Source of the DNA: Centrapalus pauciflorus
Lineage: Eukaryota > Streptophyta > Magnoliopsida > Asterales > Asteraceae
Direction: 5' to 3'
DNA length: 64,000 nt
Assembly (NCBI GenBank): GCA_020465985.1
Contig: JAANYP010006643.1
Span: 186,001-250,000 of the forward strand
Shown here: piece after piece, positions 1 to 11,800 of the stretch
Numbering within the stretch: position 1 is the first letter of the stretch
Layout: each line of letters starts with the position of its first letter
Made by a program: the position numbers and the translations under genes
The notes under the pieces: generated by a model
What the model was told of the DNA's origin: nothing
Seen by the model: only the letters and a program-made list of their open reading frames with translations
Databases searched by the model: none

Positions 1-1055
1 AGAACAAGTAGATTGTTTGATGGCTGTAACCATGATCTTGGTACATGGTACCTATTTTATTAATATCACCATGTTAAAATTGTTACCATACAGATTCGAA
101 AAACATAATCTTGGAACTTGGTACAAATTCGAAAGCATACAGATTTGAAATACATACAGACCTTAAAACATACAGATTGCTGCATACTTTTTGAACCGGT
201 AATAAAAGCTACCATCAAACACTATGATTAGTTAGGGCTGCTAAATCGACTTCCTAAGAGTATCCTGCAATGGTTCATCAGTGAATAATCCCAAACATAA
301 AAAGCTTTGCACAAGAGGACTAGGCCTGCTTAGTAAATAATCCGATGAAATTTAATTTAGCAATATTTATGCATCTCTCTTTCTCATTACAAAGACGCCC
401 TGAACACAAAGTGAAGCATAAAAACACAGAAAAAGCCACTTTTTAGTGCCCAATCACACATCACCTATGACCACCCATGACCTAAGTAGTAAGATTCTTG
501 ACCTTTTTCTAAAGAGAAAACTTTCTCTTCTTGTTTTTGTGTGTCAACCAAGACAATTGGGACGAGGAAACCTAATTGATCATCATATATAACCATAAGA
601 GGAGAATAATAATTAGACAACCAAACAATCAAATCAAATGTCTTAAGAAATTGCACTGACTAACACCTACATAGCAAAAAACTGATTAAACAATCTAGGC
701 TGAGAGATTGAGAGAGTGAAAGTTGAGTGCCACTTACATTAAAATAAAAGGCTGGAAGATCGAGAGAAGCGTCAATCGAAACAGATTGAGCGAGTGATAA
801 ACCAGTGATGACCCATTTGTTCTTCCACAGACGATCGGTGATGGCCCTTGTGTTCTTCCACAAATGATGCCTTTGTTTTAATACGATAATAACATCAAGA
901 TTCCATGGTCTTAAAAGACAAAAACTGGCTAGGTTGACTGGTCATAACAGGTCTTATCCATTTTCTTTAGATATCATACAAACAGAATTTATTAAAGTTA
1001 TGATCCAATTTTGAATAAAGTAATGTAACCTATCTTAAAATCAATAGCACCCTTC

Positions 1056-1166
1056 TTAAGCCCATTCTATTTGTGAACTCACTGTTCTTGAAGTTTTGGA
1101 TATTTCTCCAACAATAGCATATAGTGTAGATGATTTCCCAGCACCAACTAGCCCACCAACGCAAAT
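1056..1166 (-). pseudogene. ABCC-type ABC transporter fragment (Walker A region of NBD1)
   Basis: A 37-codon open stretch on the minus strand reads ICVGGLVGAGKSSTLYAIVG and continues EISKTSRTV before a stop. This has the shape of the Walker A (P-loop) segment of the first nucleotide-binding domain of plant ABCC/MRP transporters, where GxVGAGKSS is followed by LLYAILGEIPKISG. The P-loop glycines, lysine and serine are all present. No transmembrane region, signature motif or Walker B is found nearby, so it is at most one exon or part of one. It is most likely a captured or decayed gene fragment inside a transposon. A chance match is unlikely over about 29 residues, but the exon borders are not clear. 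Confidence 0.6.
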
Positions 1167-2551
1167 TGGGTGGGGAGGGGGGGTTAGCACACAAACTAGC
1201 TTAGGAATTGATCATTAAATCGTGTAGGAACCATATGTAATTATGTTGTGATTGTGTGCATGTGCAGGATTTAACCCTAAAATTTAATCTCGAAGTATAG
1301 AGGGTAAGTGCAGTACAAAGTTCAGCAGCAAAAACAATTACCGAAACCATTTGACTGAGGGTTGGCCTTTGGCCAAAAGCCCCTCTCGGTCCCTAGACCG
1401 CACCTCTCGGCCTTGGCTTATTTTACGACTCCGACACTTGGGTTAATTACATGCTATGTAGCTAAGGAAACCGAGTGAAAAGGGACAACAACATCAACCA
1501 ACTGAAAAATTGAATTGAAGTGGCCCGTGGCCTTAGTCCATGGCCTTAAGACTTGTGACTTGTGTAGTTGAAGGTTCATCCCCCCTCCATCGAGCCTTCG
1601 ATATTTCTGTTGTTGTGGATATATATAAACTAGTTATTGCTATCCTGATCGTAAGGCGACTGCTCATGTTGGGTTGTATGAAAATAAGGTGGATGGGATG
1701 CATGTTCCCCCACCTAAGTGACGTCATTAGTAGACATGGTCACATGGCAAGTGAAAATCTCGGGCTCATAGAACACCCTTTAACTCATGAACCGATATCA
1801 CACCCATTCACAAACATTTGAGCCATGACTTTAAAGCCAGCAGGTCTAGAACCCCCAAGGATCTTGTTTAGATAATCTCATGTTTCAACTTCTATGCCAT
1901 ATGAGATTATGGTAGAAAATTCATTAATTAAGATTTTATACTAGATGATTTAACGGCTCTATTAACTAATTTGTTTTAATATTGCTGCCCCTACCTAACT
2001 CCGTCACCACCCTTAAGCACCACTGCTCAGCAGTATATCAATGCTATTTTTATATCTGAACACGGTTAATTATAAGTTAATAATGATTATCATTGTATTA
2101 AAATTTAAAGAGAATTTAAGTCTCATGGGACTCTTAAAACTCAAACATCGCCTATGTTTCGGATACAATTAAAAAACCATCGATAAACACTTCACAGAAT
2201 ATAATACATGTCAGCATCTAACAAATTGTTAACAATTAACATCCAATACTCAATAAAAACCCGACTCAACGAAACAATAACACATAGTTTTCAAGAACAA
2301 CTGGTGTAATAAGTTAAAAAATGCATTCTCATTGTCCCATGGTAAAAGCATCTTAACTTTTCCATACCAGTGACAAAAAATACAGTGAAGTAAATGCTAT
2401 AAGAAGAGATAGATGAAACAGTGGAAGTCTCAAATTGACATTTATTTGTAGGAATACAATATTGAAATAGGAAAACCTGCATTTAAACCCTAATTCCTCA
2501 TACTATTAAAGGTCATCCGAGAATATAAATCAAAGATATCCAAACTTTTAC

Positions 2552-2860
2552 CTGTAATCGATAGTAGAAGACGATGGAAGTAGAGATCGACTGGAGCTAA
2601 AACTCTAGGGTTTGATTAGTGGAGTAGGTTTTGAGCGGGATCAGAGGTAGAGTCTGAGTGGAACCTAAGCCGAAGTAGAAGACACAGTCGAAGCTGAAGC
2701 GTATTCGTAGCCGGAGTCGTTGACGGTGCCGGTGCCGATGCCGGTACCGTGAGGTTAAAGGGGACTTCGACCATCTTTCTGTGAGGCGAGGTGAAACCGT
2801 GAAGCCTGGGCTTAAATGACAATGAAAATAAGGTCTTTCTTTAAATTTGTAAAAAAGATT
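2552..2860 (-). other. possible captured 5' leader exon with splice donor
   Basis: On the minus strand this stretch is C/T-rich and has short Pro/Thr/Ala- and Arg/His-coding repeats. It contains an AAACCCTAG motif common in plant leaders, and ends in CAG followed by GTAAAAG at about 2552/2551, a fair splice donor. This resembles the first exon of a plant gene. I do not recognise the gene. It may have been captured together with the ABCC piece downstream. Confidence 0.25.
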
Positions 2861-2864
2861 CACC

Positions 2865-2962
2865 TACTTTTAAGTCAGAATAGCTAAAAATGTTACTTTT
2901 AGTGACTGAACTTTTTTCAGTCATAAAACATTCAGTCACTAAATGACATTTCTTTTGTAGTG
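2865..2962 (-). mobile_element. CACTA-like (En/Spm) terminus
   Basis: Read on the minus strand, the sequence begins CACTACAAAAGAAATG at 2962, a typical CACTA terminus. Behind it are subterminal repeats of AGTGACTGAA: 2901-2910 and 2931-2940 form an inverted pair. CACTA elements carry such short repeats, which their transposase binds. Only this end is recognised. Confidence 0.55.
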
Positions 2963-3074
2963 ACTCGATTTTTATTGACTTTTACAAGAAAAAAATTACA
3001 AAAGTTGGTCGGGTTGGATTAAATTTAATTTTTAATTTTACCACCCAAAGATATATATACCTGTAATATTATAA

Positions 3075-4283
3075 TTTGTAACCAATTTTCAAATTGCACT
3101 CTTTTTTTAAAAAAATAAAAAAATAAAACATGTACTATCAAATCTTGTATTTTATTAATCTTAACAAATCAGACATTGAACTTTTGTGTGTATTTTTTAA
3201 TCAAAATTATAAAACAAGAAAAAATAGTCTAGTCAACACTTAAAAACATGTCATATTTTTTGCATTATAATTGCAACACTTAAAAAAATGTTATCTGTTT
3301 TTAAAAATGTGTTGCATTTTTTCATCATAAATGCAACAAGTTGCATTTTTTTATTGACATATGCAACACTTTAAAAAAATGTTGCGATTTTTAGTAAAAA
3401 TCGCAACACTTTAGAAAATTGTTGCATTTTTTTAGTAAAAATGGCAACACTTTAAAAAAAGTGTTGCATTAAATCATTATATGCAACACTTATTGTCAAT
3501 GTGTTGCTTTAGAGCGAACTTAAATAAAAAAACAACAATTTTCAAATGTGTTGCATCAAAAGTGTTGCATTTGCTTCGATTTGTAGTAGTCAATAATCAC
3601 ATGTTCAGATTTGACTGTATGCAGGAAATTTGGCCTGTTAAAAAACAGATGAAGTTTGCAAATTAAAAAACAGAAACCAAGGCTACAATTATAAGGTAGA
3701 AATGAATTAAAATATGAATTTAATAGCGTCTGAATTTAGCATATTTTATCTTTTAACTTTGTAACCAATTTTCTGATTGCACTCTTTTTCTTAAAAATAT
3801 AATAATACATGTACTATCAAATCTTGTATTTTATTAGTCTTAACAAATCAGAAATTAAACTTTTGTGTGTATTTTTTAATCAAAATTACAAAACAAGAAA
3901 AAAATAATATAGTCAACACTTAAAAACATGTCATATTTTTTTCATTATAAATGCAACACTTAAAAAAAATGTTATATGTTTTTCAAAACGTGTTGCATTT
4001 TTTCATTATAAATGCAACACTCTAAAAATGTGTTGCATTTTTTAATTGAAATATGCAACACTTTAAACAAATGTTGCATTTTTTAGTAAAAATTGCAACA
4101 CTTTAGAAAATTGTTGCATTTTTTTTTGTATAAATGGAAACACTATAAAAAAAGTGTTGCATTAAATCATTATATGCAACACTTATTGTCAATGTGTTGC
4201 TTTAGAGCGAACTTAAATAAAAAAGCAACAATTTTAAATGTGTTGCATTAAAAGTGTTGCATTAGATTCGATTTATAGTAGTG
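3075..4283 (-). mobile_element. CACTA-like terminus with duplicated subterminal block
   Basis: Two copies of a block of about 520 bp start at 3076 and 3759, a spacing of 683 bp. Each is filled with TGCAACACTT and its complement AAGTGTTGCA, in both orientations, separated by A/T runs. Each copy ends in a TTCGATTT(G/A)TAGTAG sequence, at 3589 and 4281. Read from 4283 on the minus strand the end is CACTACTATAAATCGAATC, a CACTA-type terminus. It abuts copia integrase codons, so the element probably inserted into element A1, with the other half of A1 outside the window. Confidence 0.6.
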
Positions 4284-5314
4284 TCCAGACCATTAGATCT
4301 GATAATTGTACATAGTTCAAGAACAAGTCCCTCGAGACATTTCTTACTTCTATTGGGATAACGCATCAATTTTCGGCAGCACGTGCCCCACAACAAAACG
4401 GAGTAGTTGAAAGACGAAACCGAACGCTTGTGGAATCTGCAAGGACGATGCTCGCATATTCAAATCTACCGTTGTTCCTCTGGGCTGGAGCTATGGTAAC
4501 TGCGTGTTTCACCCAGAACAGATCTATTATAAATAAAAGATTTGGAAAAACAACTTATGAGCTGATAAATAAACGAGTACCTAATATTAAATTTTTCCAT
4601 GTCTTTGGATGCAGGTGTTTCATCTTGTACGATAAAGACAACTTGGGAAAATTTAATCAGAAGGCTGATGAAGGCATATTCATTAGATACTCAAAAGAAT
4701 CGGTGGCATTCCGAGTCTACAACAAATGCACGAAGACCGTCAATGAAAGCGTCAACGTTAAATTTGACGAAGGAATCGTAATGGCTCCTGAACATGCCAG
4801 TTCAGGACCCGAGTCTAAACAGACGACTTCTGTGAAGTCACCAGAGCTTAAAGACGATATGAATGATCCAAATAATCTGTTTGTAAATTTTTATTAAGAC
4901 TACTTTGATAAGACCAAATCTGATGTTCAAATTTTGGTTCCTGACAGGATTACTGAAGATCCAGTTGTAGTCTCAGATCATTCTCATCAACCAATTTCTG
5001 AAGATACTGGAGAAGTTTCAACGACTAATGTACACATTCCTGCTGAAAGTGTACAACATTTTCAAGCTCCAGAATCTAATGATACTCCCTTGAATTCTGA
5101 AAATACAGAATCCCCTACCTCAGCTAATATCCCATCAACTTCAGAACATGTCCCCCGTATTCCCTACCTGGACTTAAATCCCAATCAAGACCAACTTCAA
5201 CCTTATCCTCATACTTTCAATTGCACAAGGGAGCACCCACCAGAAAACATCATTAGTGATCCCTCTGCTTCTGTAAAAACCAGGAGAGCTACTTTAAACG
5301 AATGCATCTTCTAG
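4284..5314 (+). pseudogene. A1 copia pol, part 1: integrase C-terminal half and linker
   Basis: The first codons read QTIRSDN, the second catalytic Asp region of a copia integrase. They are followed by an APQQNGVVERRNRT segment with the catalytic Glu, and then the conserved ARTML, NRSI, HVFGCRCF and KADEGIFI segments. From 4430 the frame is open for 155 codons and stops at 4897. A second 126-codon piece (4934-5314) is the Ser/Pro-rich linker before RT. The protease and the first half of integrase are missing because the CACTA-like end at 4283 interrupts the gene. It is decayed and cannot encode a working protein. Confidence 0.85.
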
Positions 5315-5368
5315 AATTTTTTGAGCAAGATCGAACCAAAATCGATGAAGTAAGCTCTTCTAGATGTA

Positions 5369-6858
5369 GACTGGATTGTAGCGATGCAAGAGGAACTCAA
5401 TCAGTTTGAGAGGTTGAAAGTCTGGAGATTGGTGGAAAGACCTAAAGACAAATCTATCATTGGCACGAAGTGGATCTTCAAGAACAAGAAAGATGAACAT
5501 GGTGTCATCATTCAGAACAAAGCACGACTCGTGGCCAAAGGATACAACCAACAGCAGGGAATTGACTATGATGAAACATTTGCCCCCGTTGCACGGATAG
5601 CGGCCATTAGAATGTTTTTAGCTTTTGTAGCTCATAAGAATTTCACTGTGTATCAAATTGATGTAAAAACTGCATTTTTGAATGGGGAGTTAACTGATGA
5701 AGTGTATACATATCAGCCCGAGGATTTACTAATCCTTCGAAGCTTGATCATGTATATATTTTAGATAAGTCACTGTACGACCTTAAACAAACATCTCGAG
5801 CTTGGTATGATGCCTTATCAAATTATCTTTTAAAATGTGGCTTCAACAAAGGTGTAGTGGACACTACCCTATTCATTTAACGTCAGGGTCCGGATTTCAT
5901 AGTTATTCAGATATATGTAGACGATATAATATTTGGGTCTACTAACACTGAATTTTGTAAAAAGTTCGAGTTTTTAATGTCTCAGAAATTTGAAATGAGC
6001 ATGATGGGTCAATAAAATTTTTTCATGGGTTTACATCAAACAACTAAGTGATGGAATTTTCATCAATCAGTCAAAATACATTCAAGACATGTTGAAGAAA
6101 TATAACATGGTCAACAGTACACCCATGAAAACACCCATGGCTCCTGATTCTAAATCAAAACTCGATGAGGACATTTCAGGAAACCTGTTGATGTAACTCA
6201 TTTTCGAGGGATAATTTGGTCATTAATGTACTTAACAGCGAGTAGACCTGATATTATGTTTTCTACGTGTGTCTTTGCTAGATATCAGACACATCCAAAG
6301 GAATAACATTTGACTGCTGCCAAACAAATTTTAAGATATTTTAAGGGAACTCCAAACTTAGGTTTGTGGTATCCTAGGGAATCATCATTTACATTGACTG
6401 CCTTTTCTGATGCTGATCATGTAGGTGATAAAATGGATCGTAAGATCACATCAGGAGCAGTCCAATTCCTTGGTGACAAACTTGTCTGCTGGTCATCCGA
6501 GAAACAACATTGTGTGTCACTATAAACATCAGAAGCTAAGTATGTTGTTGTTTCATCATGCTGTTCACAAGTGTTATGAATGAAGAGCCAACTGAGAGAC
6601 TACGGGTTTACACCTCAGAAGATCCCTATGTATTCTGATTCACAGAGTGCATTTGCAATAACGTCTAATCCGATGCAACACTCCAAAACTTAACATATTG
6701 ACATTCGGTACCATTTCATAAAAGATCATGTAGAAAATGGTAATGAAGAATTATATTTTGCACCGGCTGAATATTAACTAGCTGATTTGTTTACCAAAGC
6801 GTTAGATGAAAAACTCTTTAACTTTTTGTTATACAAATTGGGTATGTTGAATCAGTAG
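5369..6858 (+). pseudogene. A1 copia pol, part 2: reverse transcriptase and RNase H
   Basis: The RT begins with a DVDWIVAMQEELNQFERLK segment and has TKWIFKNK, ARLVAKGY and DYDETFAPVARI, all standard copia RT blocks. After a frameshift near 5760 it continues with LKQTSRAWYDAL and the catalytic YVDDIIFGST at about 5914. The RNase H part has LTASRPDIMF, LRYFKGTPNLGLWYP and a final LFTKALDE and KLGMLNQ with a TAG at 6856-6858. Many stops and frameshifts are present (for example at 5878, 6013, 6304, 6523), so this is an old copy. Its closest relatives in the window are the A2 and S elements. Confidence 0.9.
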
Positions 6859-8817
6859 ATTTAAAAATTCAGTTGTTACATAATATAATTTTAATTTTAC
6901 AATTTTTTTGATTTAATTTTTGTTAATCTCATGTGATTTACATGTTTTCAATTTTTCTAACATTTAACATAATCGGATTGTCAGGGAGAGCAAACAGAAA
7001 ATTTTTATCTGATATTTGTATATTTGATATTTTTTTTCTCTGATCAATTGCATGGGGAGCAACATTAAAAGTTGATATTAATCTGAGAGGGAGCTTAAAT
7101 GCAACATTCAAGGGGGAGCAACATTTTTGGTACATTTTAATTTTGTTTAGTTAAAAAAAATTTTTAGTTAGTTAAAAAAAAATTTTACTTAATTTTTTTT
7201 TGTGTTGTTCAAAATTTCTTTTGTTTTGTTTTTGTGTGTTGTTTAAAAATTTTTTTGTTGTTAATTGGGCTTTAATGCAAAAAAAAAAAAAAAACAAAAA
7301 AAAGAGAGCTTGGGTTAATTTTGTAATGTGGGCCGGATTTCAAATTTCAAAATTGAGTATAAATTTGAATTTTGAAATTCAAATTTTTATTTCTTCAAAA
7401 TCCGTGCACATTTCACCTTCCTTTCAAAATATCTCTCTCGATATTTCTTCAGCACGAAGAAATCTGATTTTCTGTGTTGGATTTCAAGTTCAGAAACAAA
7501 ATTGTAAGTATTTTTGTGAGATAGTTACTGTTTTGTCATGTTTTACTATTTCTCATTCGAGTTTTATGTTCATCAATATGCTACTGTGTGTGTTCTTTAG
7601 TGTGCCGGTGTGTGTAACTGTGATATTATGCATTTGTGTTTTGAATCTGAAATTGAAAGTATGGTTGTGTGTATAATGTACATCTAAGCTTGAAAATCAA
7701 ATTTCAAGTCCTAGAATACAACATACGATAGTTAAGTTGGATTTAAAGTTCATATTTTTCGAAGTTTATGAACTTACTGTAAATTGGATTTTAATGGATT
7801 AAAATGTTGTTTTGGAACAATATCAGTGAAGGGAAGTTGTTTAAAATGTGTTTTCGAGTAGGAAAATGTCAACTTTAGGTCAAAATGTTCCTGGAAATGA
7901 TTTTGAAAAATTTTAGAAGGACAAAATGGGACTTAGGAATTTAGTCTGTTCAAACTTGATCAAAGGGTTAACCGACAAAATTTTAGCTTTGATCGAGTTG
8001 GACAAAGATGTACTCGATAAAACTCTTAGAGTTTATCGAGTATCAAAGAGAAGCTTTCGTGAAAAGTTTAGGTTTCAAATGAGTTTTTAAGGTTTGAGAC
8101 TTAGATTTTTTTAGCATTCTCAAACTCGGTTGAAACGTTGTTCGAGAAAAGTCAAGTTTGTTTCGAGTAGGGTCCAGACTTGTCCAAGGAAAGTCAAGTT
8201 TGATTCGAGTTTGTCATTAAAGGACTTAGTTTTTTTTAAATAGTTTCAACTCGATCAAACTGTCATTCGAGAAAACTTCAACTCTTTTCGAGTTTGATGA
8301 AAACTCATTCGAGAAATCTTAAGACTCATTCGCGTTTGATGCAAGTTAACCCGAGAAATCTTAGGTGTCATTCGAGTTTATCTGAACTTCACCCGAGTTG
8401 ACCTATGCTTTTCCGAGTTTGATTTTATGTCACCCGAGTTGATCCGTATGTAATTCCAGTTTATCCATATGTCACCCGAGTATGTTCAAGACTCATTCGT
8501 GTTTGTTCAGTCATGTTTCGAGTTTGGAGTCAAATTTTCATATTTTTTCTAAGTGTGGAATTTTTAATTTTTCAGATAAATTTCACATTTTTCGAGAATT
8601 TTTTTTAAAAATATGTGTTTCATTAACATTGGCCTCTTAACGATTGACTTTGGAGTCCTAACAATAATATTTTATTAATATTGTCTGGAATCCCGATGCT
8701 TTAAACAATGAAACACATATGTTCTAATTTATTGTTAAACATTTTATTTCTCAATCTGTAGGATTAAGTTTGTTTGCCAGACATATCTAACATGTTTGCT
8801 ATTTTTACAGGTAACAA
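6859..8817 (+). other. A1 pol-env spacer with purine tracts and CGAG repeats
   Basis: About 2 kb without a convincing gene. Three purine-rich tracts sit at about 7050-7130 (GGGGAGCAACATT, GAGGGAGCTT, AAGGGGGAGCAACATT), similar to polypurine tracts. Long A and T runs follow at 7140-7310. From about 7975 to 8530 the sequence is a loose repeat of TTCGAG/CTCGAG/CCCGAGTT units spaced 20-45 bp apart. At 8785-8810 there is a branch-point-like ATCTAAC, a T-rich run and ACAG, just before the env-like start at 8818. Confidence 0.6.
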
Positions 8818-11800
8818 ATGGCATTCCAAGCCCCCACCCATAATTCTAATTCTTCAGATTCTCACTCTTCATCAAACCATACTCTTGTGTCCAAATCTGT
8901 TAAATCTGCATCAGTTTCTAGACCATCACTATCATCCCCAGTTCCTGAAACACAACTGATCAAATCAAAATATTGTCTAGCCATGTTAGACAACCATCAC
9001 CGATTTGATCCCAATTCTATAAAAGTCAGCCATCTGGTGATTGTAGAGATCCTCAAAGGTCATCCTCTCGATTACCTTTTGAAATATAAACCTTCAATCC
9101 CTCTGGTATACCTAAATCAATTTTGGCACACGATCAAATTTGTGTCGGCTGAAGGAGACCATCACTTCAAGGTCACAATTGACCAGTTCAAAGCTAAAAT
9201 CACATTATCCAGATTACGTCATAATCTGTTTTTACCTAGACGTATTGACACTGTTAATTTCCATGAGTTGGCTGACTTTAAAGACTTTGTAACTGATGAG
9301 CAATTATGCCATGATCTTATAAGTGTGGGTTACTCCAAACCACTTACAAAGAGCTCAAAGTTTCACAGAAATGGTTTAAATGGATAATGGTATACACTAT
9401 TCGGCATCATTCATTGTCTAAGACTATTTAATGGAATAACATTCAACAGGCACTGTGACTTTGCTTAGTGCATTTGGGAAGACCATAAAGAAGTTGTGCT
9501 TGCAAAGACAACTAACAGAGCAAGGAAATTTGTGTCGTTGCAAAGATTCATTCAAATTCTTATTGGAGGCATCTTGAGGGCAAATGACAAAATTCCAAAA
9601 AGATCAAGTGCTTAGAGATGAGCCTTCACAGAGTTCAGGACGACCCCAATGCAAATATTATGTCGATTCCTGAAGCGTTGTTAAAATATGATGATGCTGA
9701 AGCTAAAAGTGTGAGATTATATAGGATAGACCATGCTCCTATGGAAACTCAAGAACCGAGTTTTCCTACCCAAGGAGACATAGGTGAGCAGGTACATCAA
9801 CACGGGGTTGATGTACAGGAAAACCTTACTGAGATTGAGGGTGTTGTGGAGGAAGTGAGGGGAGGTGAGAGTGGATCTGATTCTGAACGTACATTGTCTA
9901 ACATTCTAGAAGGAGGGAATGAAGGTGAAAATGATGATGATGATGATGATGATGATAACAAGGTGCTGGAGGAATTGAGATATCTTCTATTGTAAGTTTA
10001 CGTGAAATAGAGGCTGAGGGGATAGTGAGTGTGAGGGAGATCCCTACCCAAGAAGCCAGGAAACCACATATGATGTTAGCTCTCCTTTGAGAGTTAGCAT
10101 TGAAGAAACCAGTATTCCACTGGTGATTGCACACCCCACCGGCCACTCATCTCCTTCTCAACAAGGAGATGTTTCATATCTTCACGAGGATTTAGAACAC
10201 AATCTATCCAGGGATCATTCGGATTCTATGCATATTGAAACAAGTACGATTCTGCCCCATTGTACATTTATTCTTCCACATGTCATAGAACTCATACAAG
10301 ATAGGACACTTGAGTCAGTTTCATGTATTGAAACAAGTACAGAAGGACTATGTGTCTCTGTCGGAACAACTATAGTGGTGGAAGCATGGGTTGCTCCATC
10401 GCATGAAGTAGTTGGAAGTCCTACCAGAGGTACATCAATGCTAACTATGTATGTAGGCCACACAGATGTTCTTTTTACAAGTTCAACTGTCGTGACAACT
10501 GGAAGTCTTAGTGACCCAGGTGTGAGCACGTTACCCTTCGTCACTGAATCTAAACTGAATGAAGCCATTACTGGAGTGACTGATCAGATGACAAGTCAAT
10601 ATACAGAAATGATGAATCAAATGGCGAATATTCAAAGAATGTTGAAAGGGAAGGCTGCGGAGGTTGTAGAAGAAGCAGAACCTCAATCTCCATTAATGAG
10701 CTGAGAGACTTTTTTTTTTGAACAAATGGATGAGATGAGGGAGAGAATGATGGGATTGGAAAACACAGTAGTGAGTGCTCTTGGTTCGTTATTTGAAAGA
10801 TTGTCTTCTATTGAGAAAACGTGTAAAGCTTAAGCTTCAGGTCCTAAGCGTAAGCATGAGGATCATGATGAAGACTCTGATGACGCTCCTCATGAGGGGG
10901 AGAAGTGGAGGAAGCTTGGAGATACTGAACTTCAAATGGTTGCTTATACAGAGAAAGAAATAGAAGGTGAAGTGGTTGAAGAAGCTGGAAGTTCAATAGA
11001 AAAACCAGTTGATGCTCAGAGTGAGCTGGAATTGATTGTATATGAAGATGTTCCAGTTCCTGTGAGTGTTCAATCTGGAATATATAACTTTGAGGAGTAT
11101 GATGATTATAAGAATGAAGTAGAAGAAGAAATATTATGGATTGAAGAAGGCGAAAAGGAAATTGAAAAGGAAATTGATGTATCTCATGATGATGTGTTTG
11201 AATTGACTGATATATCTCTGAGAGCTGAAAGGATAATGAATGAAGAAGAATTGGTTGAAGAGATTCTTAGTGAAGAAATGCCAACGCCAATGGTTGAAAA
11301 GCTTACGGTGACGATTTCTATAAAGGAAGAGATTGATCTATATCCTATTGATGATGTGATGCCCCAAGTTGTTAAAGAGTTAAACAAAGTTGAGCTATTG
11401 GATAAATTTTTCAAGAGTTACATTCTTGCTGATGAATCTGATAGACAGCATCATTTGAGGTTTGCTGTTCAAGAAGTGGTGTAGAAAGAAATCAATGACA
11501 TGTTGACATTGCAGAATGCAGATGAGTTAAGAAAGAAGAAGATAAAGAAGTTGAATCATACGGGAAAGTTGAATGAGGACTTCATAAGGAAAAGGAATAA
11601 GCTTCCATTTTTGGAAGATCATTTAGAGAAGAAAATCTTCTACAAGAAAAGGGCTCCTTGTACATTCTTGAAACTGTTCAGAGTTATTGAGCCAAACACG
11701 CCTAATCTGGTGAATTATGCTCATTTTCTACACATAAAGCTCAACGTATTGAAGATGTAAGAAGTGAGTTCAGGATAGTTGATCTTGTGAAGATTGAGAA

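Larger units (their letters stand above)
1..2860. other. low-coding stretch, possible transposon interior
   Basis: No long open frame on either strand. The short ORFs here match nothing I recognise. Two pieces look like host gene fragments: an ABCC transporter segment at 1056-1166 (-) and a 5'-leader-like segment at 2552-2860 (-); both have separate entries. Because a CACTA-like terminus closes the stretch at 2962, it may be the interior of a CACTA element that has picked up gene pieces. The matching left end is not visible and may lie outside the window. Confidence 0.4.

Noticed and set aside
1540..1821. 93-codon plus-strand ORF with an opposing ORF at 1533-1727
   Set aside because: No recognisable domain and overlapping frames on both strands.
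3180..4270. CRISPR-like array of TGCAACAC repeats
   Set aside because: Units are in both orientations, spacers are A/T runs of varying length, and the block ends in a CACTA terminus; the context is plant DNA.
7200..7676. 158-codon ORF in the A1 spacer
   Set aside because: Composed of Phe/Lys/Asn runs from T- and A-rich sequence, with no ordered domain; it does not occur in the equivalent spacer of A2.
10215..10568. 117-codon minus-strand ORF
   Set aside because: Shadow of the A1 env-like frame on the plus strand.
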